63,884 bases of DNA. Origin: Chthonomonadaceae bacterium. Lineage in GTDB: Bacteria > Armatimonadota > Chthonomonadetes > Chthonomonadales > Chthonomonadaceae. Both the position numbers and the translations under genes were made by a program. Position 1 is the first letter of the stretch; each line of letters opens with the position of its first letter. Shown here one piece after another: positions 1 through 7,822 of this stretch. The notes below the pieces were generated by a model. That model was given only the letters and a program-made list of their open reading frames with translations. It made no database searches and had not been told where the DNA came from. Location of the stretch: assembly GCA_027459665.1 (NCBI GenBank), contig DAIDHN010000018.1:1-63884 (forward strand), read 5' to 3'.

Positions 1-552
1 GGAGCGAAGAGGAGGAAATGAGTTTTGAAGAGAAGGGTGGGTGAGCTGCCAAACATGTTCTGGCGAGAGGTCTTTGAGGCCGTGTATGCCCAGGTCGAGC
101 AGCACCGCATGAGAAGGCAGAGACGAAAAGAGAAGTGAGGCGGTTGCGTGAGAAAGAAGAACCTGCCCGCCGTGGGCGATGGCGCGAAGGCGCGCACAGC
201 GGTTGACAGCAGGACCGAAGAAGTCGCCGTCGCGAAGCTGGGAATGACCGCTGTGAAGGGCAATGCGTACACGAAGGGGAGTGGGGGTGGGCCAGGAGGT
301 GTTTTGAAATGCCAACTGCAGAGACAAGGCACACTCAAGAGCAGACTGAGCAGAGGAAAACACGGCAAACAGGCTGTCGCCTTCACCACGAGACTTGAGC
401 AGATCGCCACCAAAAGCAGACAAATGATGAGCAGCCAGGCGGTCATGCTCGACAAGCGCAGAACTCATCGCATCTGAATACAACTCCCATAAACGAGAAC
501 TGCCCTCTATGTCGGTCATAAAATAGGTGTAGGAAAAGGATTCAACATCCAT
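1..552 (-). CDS. Class III nucleotide cyclase-domain protein, 3' part cut by window edge
   Basis: An open frame runs from an ATG at 552 off the left edge, giving about 184 residues. The N-terminus has the cyclase metal-binding motif FMTDIEGSSRLWE. This is followed by a GEGDSLFAVF segment, the LRVRIALHSG strand and the NRCARLRAIAHGGQ helix, which are the expected blocks of an adenylate/guanylate cyclase homology domain. In many bacteria this N-terminal domain precedes a large STAND-type ATPase with TPRs, so the rest of the gene probably lies outside the window. Whether it makes cAMP cannot be judged from the fragment. The strand is supported by the continuous domain; plus-strand frames here have no recognisable content. 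Confidence 0.82.
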   Translation of the reverse strand, partial: MDVESFSYTYFMTDIEGSSRLWELYSDAMSSALVEHDRLAAHHLSAFGGDLLKSRGEGDSLFAVFSSAQSALECALSLQLAFQNTSWPTPTPLRVRIALHSGHSQLRDGDFFGPAVNRCARLRAIAHGGQVLLSHATASLLFSSLPSHAVLLDLGIHGLKDLSPEHVWQLTHPSLQNSFPPLRS

Positions 553-849
553 CTAGGTCTACTCTTTATTTCTGAATGAGACAAGCAAATCCCATTTTAT
601 AGAAGTGCATCAAAATAGTATATATATTATATATTACCTTGCTGAAGAATCCATTAGCACTTGGGGTACGGCAACAAGCAGTTTATCGTGGAATTGTCGG
701 CGTGGTCACAGGGGGTGGATATGCAAGAGTGATCACCTGAAAGAAGCTGCTATGAATAATTTGCCGCAGGTTGAAGCCAATACATTTTCTCGCGAGAAGA
801 TGGTTTCGCCGCCAAGAGGAGGCTGGTATTGGCTTCAACTGCGGGGCAT
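553..849. other. Intergenic region between the Pup/Ubl operon and the cyclase gene
   Basis: About 300 bases without a supported gene. The part near 605-640 is very AT-rich, with repeated TATATA runs, and could hold the promoter of the minus-strand cyclase gene. I could not fix a convincing -35/-10 pair. The part near 770-839 holds a large inverted repeat, listed separately. Confidence 0.5.
770..839. repeat. 14-bp perfect inverted repeat just after the operon's last gene
   Basis: The arm at 770-783 (GTTGAAGCCAATAC) is exactly complementary to the arm at 826-839. Pairing can extend outward with one bulged base into CCGCAG/CTGCGG. The 42-base loop contains a 12-bp perfect palindrome (TTCTCGCGAGAA, 787-798). 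It starts 11 bases after the stop codon of the last gene of the operon. It may be a transcription terminator or mRNA-stabilising structure, or a small mobile repeat such as a MITE. There is no clear U-tract. Confidence 0.6.
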
Positions 850-2901
850 TCAATCCAGGGGCTGCGGCAGGATATTCCAGAGATGGAACACTTCCAGGCT
901 GTCAGGCAGTCTGCTGCCTGACAGGACTTCAACCAGAGCTGCAAGCAAAGCATGTTCCGGATGCCGTATTTTATTCTCCAGATAATCTAGAACGGGCGAC
1001 ATGCTCCATTCAGCATCAAAGTCATCTTGCTGAATAACAGTCTTGAGTTTACCAAGCAAAGTTCTATAAGAGCAGGACTGCAGCATGCTGATAGCTATCT
1101 TCAGCCACAAGGTGCGGGCGACAATATATGTTTGCGCCTCATCACGAAGCTCCCATGCAGCATTGGTATGCTCTGCTGCCTCATCCAGATCACCGGTTAT
1201 GATGGCAATGCGAGCGAGGTGACAGTGAGTACTGGGAAGCTCGCAGTCAGCATCAATCATCTCTTGCAAGTAGTGAATAGCTGCTGCATACTCTCCATTA
1301 TTGTAACATGTTAGCGCAATGCTTCTATTATTCATTATGGAATTTGAGCTTGTACCATCCATTCCCTCATCCTTCCACACAATGTTATTTTGGAAGGGAT
1401 TTAATGGAGCTACCTGTCTGGTTCTCAGGTTTGCCAGCATCTCCCAGGTGCATTGATGGTGTTCTGAGTGCGCATTCTGCTTGACAAATGCACCACGAAG
1501 AGCAGCGCGACCAGTCTCAGGAGGTGATGATACAGCCAGATCGATTGCACTGCGATCAGTTAATATATTGTGGTTCAGTATTCCCGCCTCGTTCATCTTG
1601 TAAAAAATCCCTCCAAGCTCCAAAAAACGAGTATCCGCTTCAAGAAGCTGCAGACGAAGTTTCAGAAAACGGGGCAAATCGCTCCACATCATGCCGTTAT
1701 TGTTGAGGTAGCCTATTACCTCTTTCGCCTCGCTTCTTTCAGGGGAGAGATTCTTCACCATCTCTGGTGTAAGCAGTTCAATTGCTGGTGTATTGCGTTT
1801 CATCTCTTGAAACAGTTTGGCGGCGACATTATTCCAGTGTTTCAATGACTCCCATTCAAAGCCTTCTGCATCGCACATTGCAGTGTAGACAGCCCGCTTT
1901 ATGGTCCAGTCAAGTACCCACTCGCGATCTGTACCCTGCAATGCATGCGTGTTCTGCAGCATATCCAGTGTCATCTCCCAGCCTTTCAGCACCTGCTCTG
2001 ACCACTCAGGCAACCCGCCGCAGCTGTGCTGTCTGCAGACAAGAGCGAGATAGTACCGCTGAATGTCTATAGCACTTACCTGGTTTCCCTCTGTGGTTAT
2101 TGCGGTAGCAGTGAGTGTGGGGTCGGCAGAAAACACTCGGAGCGCAGCCATAGGGTTCTTCAGCATGAGTTGCTCGTCGGGTAGTCCGCCTGCATCTATC
2201 ATTGCGATTACAAGCGCTGTTACGCCTGCTTGCAGAAACATACCGACCTCTGATCCAAGTGCATCGGCACAAATCAGATGGAGGCGGTGGTATCCATTTC
2301 CACCCAGCGGCTGATCACGCAGATTCAGGATTGAGCGAGAATCCATTGTACTGTCGCTGGTCACAGTTGTCAGAAAGTGAGAGCGTGGAGAAAGTGTGAA
2401 TGAAATACCAGGGCTAAAAGGGTCAAAGCCGCCTGAGCCAGTGTAGACAATTCTGCTCACCAGAAAGGGGATAATATTCTTATATCGGGTGGGTGGGAAG
2501 CGGCAAAGGTAGTTTTCATGGCATGCCCATGCCTCAGGCTGAGGGCCGTAACCCGTATTGCCTCGAAACACGAGCGCGCGGGAGGGAGTATGGTTTTGCT
2601 CGTACTCTCGCACGAGTTCAGCCATGATTAGATCCCCAGCCAGTACATAGCGCACCAAATCCCAGGGGTTGGTGCACTCTGGCGTGCAGTATTCCGGATG
2701 ATTGCCAACGTCGATGTAGAACCTTCCGCCGTTGGCAAAAAATATGCCTTTGCTATTGTAGCCTTCGAGGCTCTGAAAGCGTTTGTTTGCGATCGCCAGA
2801 AGCGAGAGTGCAGGGGTAGACGAATCTGTGCAGCACCCATTGTTGTCGAGAACCGTAAGCGCATATTCGGTCTCGATCCCTATCAAGGTATTTGTAGTCA
2901 C
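850..2901 (-). CDS. pafA: PafA-like Pup ligase with C-terminal helical-repeat (TPR-like) extension
   Basis: Predicted carboxylate-amine ligase of the PafA/Dop fold that would attach Pup to target lysines using ATP. The frame has 683 residues against roughly 450-500 for known PafA. Visible motifs are GIETEY (8-13), FYIDVGNHPEY (61-71, with Asp64 at the position of the PafA catalytic base), ACHENYL, a YHRLH segment, LDWTIKR, and a late PPETGRAALRGAF block that matches PafA better than Dop. About 60 residues are inserted after LDWTIKR. From about residue 521 a 163-residue alpha-helical tail (ALTCYNNGEYAAAIHYLQEM, then LARIAIITGDLDEAAEHTNA) looks like TPR repeats and could bind substrates or partners. 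The start overlaps the stop of pup by four bases, implying translational coupling. The ligase/hydrolase assignment rests on motif comparison by eye. Confidence 0.85.
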   Translation of the reverse strand: MTTNTLIGIETEYALTVLDNNGCCTDSSTPALSLLAIANKRFQSLEGYNSKGIFFANGGRFYIDVGNHPEYCTPECTNPWDLVRYVLAGDLIMAELVREYEQNHTPSRALVFRGNTGYGPQPEAWACHENYLCRFPPTRYKNIIPFLVSRIVYTGSGGFDPFSPGISFTLSPRSHFLTTVTSDSTMDSRSILNLRDQPLGGNGYHRLHLICADALGSEVGMFLQAGVTALVIAMIDAGGLPDEQLMLKNPMAALRVFSADPTLTATAITTEGNQVSAIDIQRYYLALVCRQHSCGGLPEWSEQVLKGWEMTLDMLQNTHALQGTDREWVLDWTIKRAVYTAMCDAEGFEWESLKHWNNVAAKLFQEMKRNTPAIELLTPEMVKNLSPERSEAKEVIGYLNNNGMMWSDLPRFLKLRLQLLEADTRFLELGGIFYKMNEAGILNHNILTDRSAIDLAVSSPPETGRAALRGAFVKQNAHSEHHQCTWEMLANLRTRQVAPLNPFQNNIVWKDEGMDGTSSNSIMNNRSIALTCYNNGEYAAAIHYLQEMIDADCELPSTHCHLARIAIITGDLDEAAEHTNAAWELRDEAQTYIVARTLWLKIAISMLQSCSYRTLLGKLKTVIQQDDFDAEWSMSPVLDYLENKIRHPEHALLAALVEVLSGSRLPDSLEVFHLWNILPQPLD

Positions 2902-3095
2902 TGCCCACCTCGCTGTTTGGACTGTCTCAGAAATGTGTCAGAGTTTTGGCTGAGTGTACGGTTTATGACTTCTCGAGCTGCTGTGAGCCTCTGAGCAGAC
3001 TGCTGCAGGTTGTCACGCTTTGGCAGGGTTTCTTCGGGGGAGTCTGTTTCGTTGACCTGTGGTTCGGTTCGGGCAGTTTTTTTTTGAAGTTCCAT
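2898..3095 (-). CDS. pup: Pup, prokaryotic ubiquitin-like protein (C-terminal Gly-Gly-Gln)
   Basis: A 65-residue, hydrophilic protein lying between the Dop-like and PafA-like genes. I chose the ATG at 3095 because GGAG lies eight bases upstream; a longer frame up to 3185 lies inside the neighbouring gene. The C-terminal part, INRTLSQNSDTFLRQSKQ followed by RGGQ, matches the Pup pattern of an acidic or polar helix, a Phe-x-Arg segment and a terminal Gly-Gly-Gln. A terminal Gln must be deamidated to Glu by Dop before ligation, which fits the Dop-like gene directly upstream. Pup homologues outside Actinobacteria (some named UBact) are known but uncommon. It overlaps the next gene by four bases. 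Confidence 0.9.
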   Translation of the reverse strand: MELQKKTARTEPQVNETDSPEETLPKRDNLQQSAQRLTAAREVINRTLSQNSDTFLRQSKQRGGQ

Positions 3096-3099
3096 TGTT

Positions 3100-4707
3100 T
3101 TATCTCCGTGGTTCAGAGCGAAATACGTCGCTCGCATAGTAGTAGCTAGTGTCTTCCATAGTATGAGGCGCGTGAGATTTACCATGCACAGTTATCACAT
3201 CCTGGCAGGGTGCAAGTACCTTAAGAATTGCAAGAGGACTGATTTTGTTGCGATTCTTAAAGAGGCCTCCATTTTGTGCGCGTGCCGATCCTGCAGGATC
3301 ATCCAGTTTTGCGGTTCTTATTCGCCTAAAGATGTCTGACGACTGCCGGATGCAAACTTTGTCCCAGTCTACAGCAACGACTTCCGACCCGAATTTTCGA
3401 AGCAGATGGGCGCGTGTGTAGGCCCTTGTGTCGGAAGGAGGCTCATGGACAAACCGCTGAACTTGAGAATCGGATACAGGAAGGTCTACATACCCTGCGC
3501 CCTCCATTGCCCAGTAGAGACCTTCTTGTGGATTCAAACTGCCGTAAAGTAAATCCAGCTGCTTGATCTCAGGAGATTCCCATGTCAGCCCCGGGGTTTC
3601 GTTCATTATCTCAGTCAGCAGACTGCGTTTTAGCACCCAGTCTAGCCGGCGTGAGAGTGTCTCCCAATCTCGGGCAGCAAGACGTTCCAGGGTGTCTCCC
3701 CATAGGTTTATTATTTCTGCAGCACGCGGCACCATCTCTTCGCACCCTCCGGCTGAAACAAAACTGGAGGCAGCATCGAAGAAGCGCCACTGTAATTCAA
3801 GTGCAGTTAAATCTTCGTCTCCCAGGGTTTTGTGTTTGATGGTGAAGTCTAGATCGTGACTGAAAGTACGGAACGCAAGCAAGGGCTGTTTCAGCATGAG
3901 ACTGGGCTTGATTTGGGTGTTTTCACTTTCGACCATTGCCAGCAGTATCTGCATGATGCCAACTTTCAGAATATTTGCTGTGTGAATGAGGTTGCTGTCG
4001 CAAGAGATGTGGTGGAATCTGGCATATTTGGCATCGATGCCACAGAGTGCCTCGTTGCGGCAGTTGATGATGGGGCGGCTGAAGGTAGTTTGCAAACCTA
4101 CAACCTCCTCGAAAAAGTCGGCGCGCTGGCTTAGCTGATAATCAACTCGTTCGGATGCTCTTTCGGCTCCCACCTTGCCCTGGCCTGTGATGAGAGAACT
4201 GCACGCCTGGTAACTTGCCAGCCACAAGAGCATGTCAAGCCGAAAATGAAAAATATTTTCAAAGCAGCTTCGTGAGATAAGGAAGTTGAGATGACTGCCC
4301 CAGGATGAACCGAGGCCGTCACTGTTGCAAGCAAGCGCCTGCAGAGAAACTCCGGGCTGCAGCGTGGCTGAGGCATTGTGCAGAGCCGCCTGTACAATGC
4401 GCAGCTGTGCATGAAATGCGGCAGTAAAGTCCCAGGCGCTTCGTACCTCTGGCAGACAGATTTCCAGGTGCTCCAAGTCGATGTAGCAGCATGATCCGTT
4501 GCTCAGCCATTTTCTACCGAAGTCTTGCGGGTCGTATTTCAGTGTGCCAAATGCACTACCGGGAGTGCCTGCAATATGCCTCAGAAGGAGTTTGCTTGCT
4601 TCTGCGCCTGTTCCCTGCGGTAAGAATTCTCCAAGCAGGAAATTTCCGATTTCTATGTCTGCGCCGACTATTTTGGGCAACAGTTCAGGCCGGTTGTCTT
4701 TTTTCAT
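3100..4707 (-). CDS. dop: Dop-like Pup deamidase/depupylase, divergent active site
   Basis: 535 residues from the ATG at 4707, which has GAGGAA six bases upstream; an earlier in-frame ATG at 4743 has no good site. Dop removes the amide of Pup's terminal Gln and cleaves Pup from substrates. The C-terminal half is close to Dop: LTWESPEIKQLDLLYG, PPSDTRAYTRAHLLRKFG and VDWDKV line up with the Dop blocks. The active site is looser than usual: the GxExEY motif reads GADIEIG (Glu19 kept), the Asp of the YxD motif is present (Asp77), HPEY is HLEI, SHENY is SHLNF, and the usual RDEPH reads RNEALC. It may be a weakened enzyme, a specialised hydrolase or a Pup-binding pseudoenzyme. The pup start lies four bases after its stop. 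Confidence 0.8.
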   Translation of the reverse strand: MKKDNRPELLPKIVGADIEIGNFLLGEFLPQGTGAEASKLLLRHIAGTPGSAFGTLKYDPQDFGRKWLSNGSCCYIDLEHLEICLPEVRSAWDFTAAFHAQLRIVQAALHNASATLQPGVSLQALACNSDGLGSSWGSHLNFLISRSCFENIFHFRLDMLLWLASYQACSSLITGQGKVGAERASERVDYQLSQRADFFEEVVGLQTTFSRPIINCRNEALCGIDAKYARFHHISCDSNLIHTANILKVGIMQILLAMVESENTQIKPSLMLKQPLLAFRTFSHDLDFTIKHKTLGDEDLTALELQWRFFDAASSFVSAGGCEEMVPRAAEIINLWGDTLERLAARDWETLSRRLDWVLKRSLLTEIMNETPGLTWESPEIKQLDLLYGSLNPQEGLYWAMEGAGYVDLPVSDSQVQRFVHEPPSDTRAYTRAHLLRKFGSEVVAVDWDKVCIRQSSDIFRRIRTAKLDDPAGSARAQNGGLFKNRNKISPLAILKVLAPCQDVITVHGKSHAPHTMEDTSYYYASDVFRSEPRR

Positions 4708-4764
4708 AGTTTCCTCACATGTCTGTTTTTCGCAATCCCCCACTTTAGCGTGGAGAGGTGTTTA

Positions 4765-6441
4765 TCAGGCAAGGCTCATATAGCGCAGCGGACGGACGAC
4801 CCGTCGGAGTATGGGATCTACCCCGACCACATGTTCGTCTTCTGGCAGCGATTCAAGATGATCGTGTACATTCTGAGGCGTTAAGGTGGTGATAAGCCGC
4901 TGTATCGCTTCTGCCAGTGCCACTTCCATGTCATCCAGTCGCAGCCCTTTGTCACCAGTGTTAATTTCACGCTGCAGAGCGCGCCGCTTTACAGAGTGGC
5001 AGATTTGCTGAATGAGGCGGCCGCTCACAAGTTCTTTTATGGCCACTGTGCGCGTTTTGCCATCTCTCAGCTTGAGAACACAAATCTCGCTTTCGGCATT
5101 GGGCGCATAGAGTCTGGAAACGGCTCGTTCGATCATCTCCGTTCTGGTGTTGCCAGCAATACCTTGACAAGCTTGATAAGGAATATCCTCTTCGAGATGA
5201 ACCGAGAATATTTCTTTGGCACCTCGAATATCTGGCCTGTGTACAGGTATCTGATCTCCAAATCGCGAAAGCAAAGCTGAGTCGAGCAGGTCTTTGCGAT
5301 TGCAGGCGCCAACCACAGAGACGTTGTGCAGCTGCTGAAAACCGTTCATCTCGTTGAGCAGGGTGCTGAGCGCTTTGTCGTCATGATGACCTGCATAGCT
5401 GCCTCGAGTGCGAGCCACGGCTTCGATTTCGTCTATAAAAAGGACAGCGATATTGCCTTCAGCGGCTGCCTGACGCATGCTGGTGAAGAGGGCAGTGATG
5501 TTCGCCTGCGTCTGACCGACCCACATTGACTCCCATGAGCTTGCATTGACGACAGAAAGAAAAACCTTTTTGCCGCTGCGCCGCTGAATCTCTGCGAATA
5601 CAGCCCGGGTCATGCAGGTTTTGCCGTTTCCGGGCGGCCCGTAAAGCAGAAGGGTGTTGGAGCAGGGAAGGCGGTATTGTTTAGTTCGATCTGGGTAGAG
5701 CAGGCTGTTGAGCAGCGCTTCCTGTATTCGATTTAGATTGCCTTGCTGTCCCCCAATGCTCTCCAGCGGAATATCTTCAACTTGCTCAAGCAGGTACGGG
5801 TTGCGCTCCGAATCGTCCATTTTTTCCTGGCAGAGGCGCGCTGCCCTATCCCACCGCACCAAATCACCGGGACGCAAAGCGATATCTTGCAGCGAGGAAG
5901 CAGCTTCTACCACAACCTTCTCATCGCTGTGCGTCGAGCGCAAAACAATTCTTGCATCTGATGTGTAACGTTCAAAATTTGCTATCTCCCCGCTCTGCGG
6001 GCGAGAATCTGCGGTTTTTACAAGTACGCTTTGATCTGAACTCAGATAGACAGATTCGCCAGTGTGCAATGCGTTCGCGTTCACATATGAGGAAAGCGCC
6101 ACTATCCTGCGTCCATTTCCGCAGGCTACCAGAGCCATCTCGCCTTGCGGGGTCTGCTCCATGTAGAGAAACAATGCAGGAATGAGCGGAGCTTCGGAGT
6201 ACTTATCGAGCAGCGTCTGCGTCTCTTCCATTTGCGCATCAGCCTCTTGCAGCCCGGTGCGATACATGCTGATCTGGCTCAGTAACAGATCATCCAGTTC
6301 GGGGCTGCTTTCAGGCACCCGGCTGCGCGCAGACTGAAGCGACGCCAGTGCATCTGCCTGAGAGGCTTCACCATTCTGCCATGCGCGAAGCACCCTCAGC
6401 GCATCCTGGAGAGAATCCGTATTTTTTTCGGTGCGAGACAT
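4765..6441 (-). CDS. arc: ARC/Mpa-like AAA+ ATPase of the Pup system
   Basis: 558 residues with the layout of ARC/Mpa, the hexameric ring that binds Pup and unfolds pupylated proteins: a helical, probably coiled-coil N-terminus (about 50-82), an OB-type beta region (about 85-200), then one AAA domain with Walker A GPPGNGKT (268-275) and Walker B LFIDEIEAVARTRG. The start ATG has AAGGAG nine bases upstream. The family usually ends in a Gln-Tyr-Leu type motif that docks into the 20S proteasome; here the end is RPLRYMSLA, without that motif. Together with the absence of prcA/prcB nearby, this suggests a proteasome-independent unfoldase or another partner protease. It lies between the deubiquitinase and the Dop-like gene, with gaps of about 50-60 bases. 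Confidence 0.88.
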   Translation of the reverse strand: MSRTEKNTDSLQDALRVLRAWQNGEASQADALASLQSARSRVPESSPELDDLLLSQISMYRTGLQEADAQMEETQTLLDKYSEAPLIPALFLYMEQTPQGEMALVACGNGRRIVALSSYVNANALHTGESVYLSSDQSVLVKTADSRPQSGEIANFERYTSDARIVLRSTHSDEKVVVEAASSLQDIALRPGDLVRWDRAARLCQEKMDDSERNPYLLEQVEDIPLESIGGQQGNLNRIQEALLNSLLYPDRTKQYRLPCSNTLLLYGPPGNGKTCMTRAVFAEIQRRSGKKVFLSVVNASSWESMWVGQTQANITALFTSMRQAAAEGNIAVLFIDEIEAVARTRGSYAGHHDDKALSTLLNEMNGFQQLHNVSVVGACNRKDLLDSALLSRFGDQIPVHRPDIRGAKEIFSVHLEEDIPYQACQGIAGNTRTEMIERAVSRLYAPNAESEICVLKLRDGKTRTVAIKELVSGRLIQQICHSVKRRALQREINTGDKGLRLDDMEVALAEAIQRLITTLTPQNVHDHLESLPEDEHVVGVDPILRRVVRPLRYMSLA

Positions 6442-6489
6442 TTTTTTCGATCTCCTTGTTCTGCCTGTGTTGATAGCATCATCAGGCTG

Positions 6490-7512
6490 TTAGTCGAGCA
6501 GGTAGAATCCCCGTGGCTCAATTATTCCGCTGCGCCAGCCATAGAGCGCATGTACAATTTCCCATCCCCCATCGGGGAGGGGACGATCTCCGGTGACAAG
6601 AGCGGTATGAAAACCCAGTGAAAAGACTGTACGATGAACAGACTTATCGTCTGAACTGAAGAACTGCTGCCCCAAAGGGCAGTGACGCTGCAGCTCAGGC
6701 CCACATGTGCACCAAAAACGTGAAGGGTGAGTGTGGTGCCAGGCGAGAAAGACTTCTTCACGGTTGCGCAGGAGGATCGCGGCCCTGACTGCATCCCAGG
6801 TTGCGGGGGTAAATGTGAGCCTGGTTGACTGCGCTATGGTATGAAGCGCTGGAACCAGAGCCGTGACCTCTGCGAAAACCTCGGGCGACTCTGTATCTCG
6901 CCAGAGGTAGCCAATCAGGATGCCGCCAGTCTCATTGACGTTTGCTTCTTCTTTGAGCGCTTCGGCCTGCTGCAGCACGGAGAGTGGTATGAAGACCGGG
7001 TAGTCACCCGTTTCCTCGGAACCACCTATGAGCCGGGAAGACCCTAGAAAAGACTTTAAAGGTCTTTCACCGCAGAGCGGTGAGGAGGGCACCTGCTGCA
7101 CATGCCAGCCTTGAGGTTGTCCCGGCCCGTCGGCAGCCTCCTCTGCAGAACAGGCGAAGGCGGCGATTCGATAGTGAAAGGTCTCTCCTACCTTGAGCTT
7201 TCCCTCTTCGATACATCGGGAAGAGACCGACTGTACCTGGCTCTTGAAGTAGGCTAGAGGGATATCGCAGGGGATGTCTCTGCCATCTCCATTGCAGACA
7301 ACAGCCTGCACGCCACTAAGGTGAGGCGCGCCATCAGCGTCCCAGACAGGAACAATCCTCTCAGGCCCTACTAACGATTTACTTTGCCTGAGCGCAAGGA
7401 ATCTGGCTGATTCAGTGGCGGGATGCCAGTCTGGGGTGATTGGATACTCTCCGATAGGGATTCCTGCTTCTGAGGAGAGTACCGCCAGCAAACGGTAGGG
7501 GAGACCGGCCAT
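6490..7512 (-). CDS. JAMM/MPN-domain deubiquitinase-like metalloprotease
   Basis: 340 residues from the ATG at 7512, preceded by AGGAGG; that site sits over the end of the modifier gene, so the two are coupled. The C-terminal half is a JAMM domain: Glu194 in NETGGILIGYL, His260 and His262 in HHTHP, then Ser286 and Asp289 in FFSSDD. These are the zinc-binding and catalytic residues expected of an isopeptidase. The spacing from HTHP to the Ser/Asp pair is longer than normal because of an insertion with several Cys and His (WCTCGPELQRHC), perhaps a second metal site. The first 170 residues are a separate domain I do not recognise. It probably removes the neighbouring ubiquitin-like protein from targets. 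The modifier already ends in Gly-Gly, so maturation is not needed. Confidence 0.85.
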   Translation of the reverse strand: MAGLPYRLLAVLSSEAGIPIGEYPITPDWHPATESARFLALRQSKSLVGPERIVPVWDADGAPHLSGVQAVVCNGDGRDIPCDIPLAYFKSQVQSVSSRCIEEGKLKVGETFHYRIAAFACSAEEAADGPGQPQGWHVQQVPSSPLCGERPLKSFLGSSRLIGGSEETGDYPVFIPLSVLQQAEALKEEANVNETGGILIGYLWRDTESPEVFAEVTALVPALHTIAQSTRLTFTPATWDAVRAAILLRNREEVFLAWHHTHPSRFWCTCGPELQRHCPLGQQFFSSDDKSVHRTVFSLGFHTALVTGDRPLPDGGWEIVHALYGWRSGIIEPRGFYLLD

Positions 7513-7516
7513 GTCT

Positions 7517-7822
7517 TTAACCTCCTGCGCCCCTGCCGGCATCCACGGTTGGCATCAGGCGAAGAGTGTCATCAGCCTGAAGCGAATCGCCAACACGTTC
7601 ATTCCCTCCCAGGTATCTGCCCTCGCGCTCGCTGCGCACTCCGTAGGTCAGGGGACGGCCCTCCGGGTCCTGGGCGGGCTGCTGCATTGTCGCCAGCAGA
7701 TACTTTACAACCTCATCTATGGTCGCCTGCGATGGAATTTTGCTTGCGACAAATGTCTTTTGGCCGGTTACATCGGTAACTGTTATCGGTCCGATTTCAT
7801 GTTCATGCGTCATTTCACTCAT
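7517..7822 (-). CDS. Ubiquitin-like modifier with free C-terminal Gly-Gly
   Basis: A 101-residue protein whose last residues are DAGRGAGG, with nothing after the di-glycine, so the mature C-terminus for E1 activation is encoded directly. The body fits a beta-grasp fold: an ITVTDVTGQKTFVA hairpin, the helix IDEVVKYLLATM, then strands ending in DDTLRLMP, as in ubiquitin-like proteins. Its position between the E2-side genes and the JAMM protease gives the strongest support. AAGGAG precedes the ATG at 7822. The first four bases overlap the stop of the upstream gene. Confidence 0.85.
   Translation of the reverse strand: MSEMTHEHEIGPITVTDVTGQKTFVASKIPSQATIDEVVKYLLATMQQPAQDPEGRPLTYGVRSEREGRYLGGNERVGDSLQADDTLRLMPTVDAGRGAGG

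Noticed and set aside
148-477. 109-codon plus-strand frame at the left edge
   Set aside because: It is the shadow of the minus-strand cyclase-domain gene, which has clear motifs and runs off the edge.
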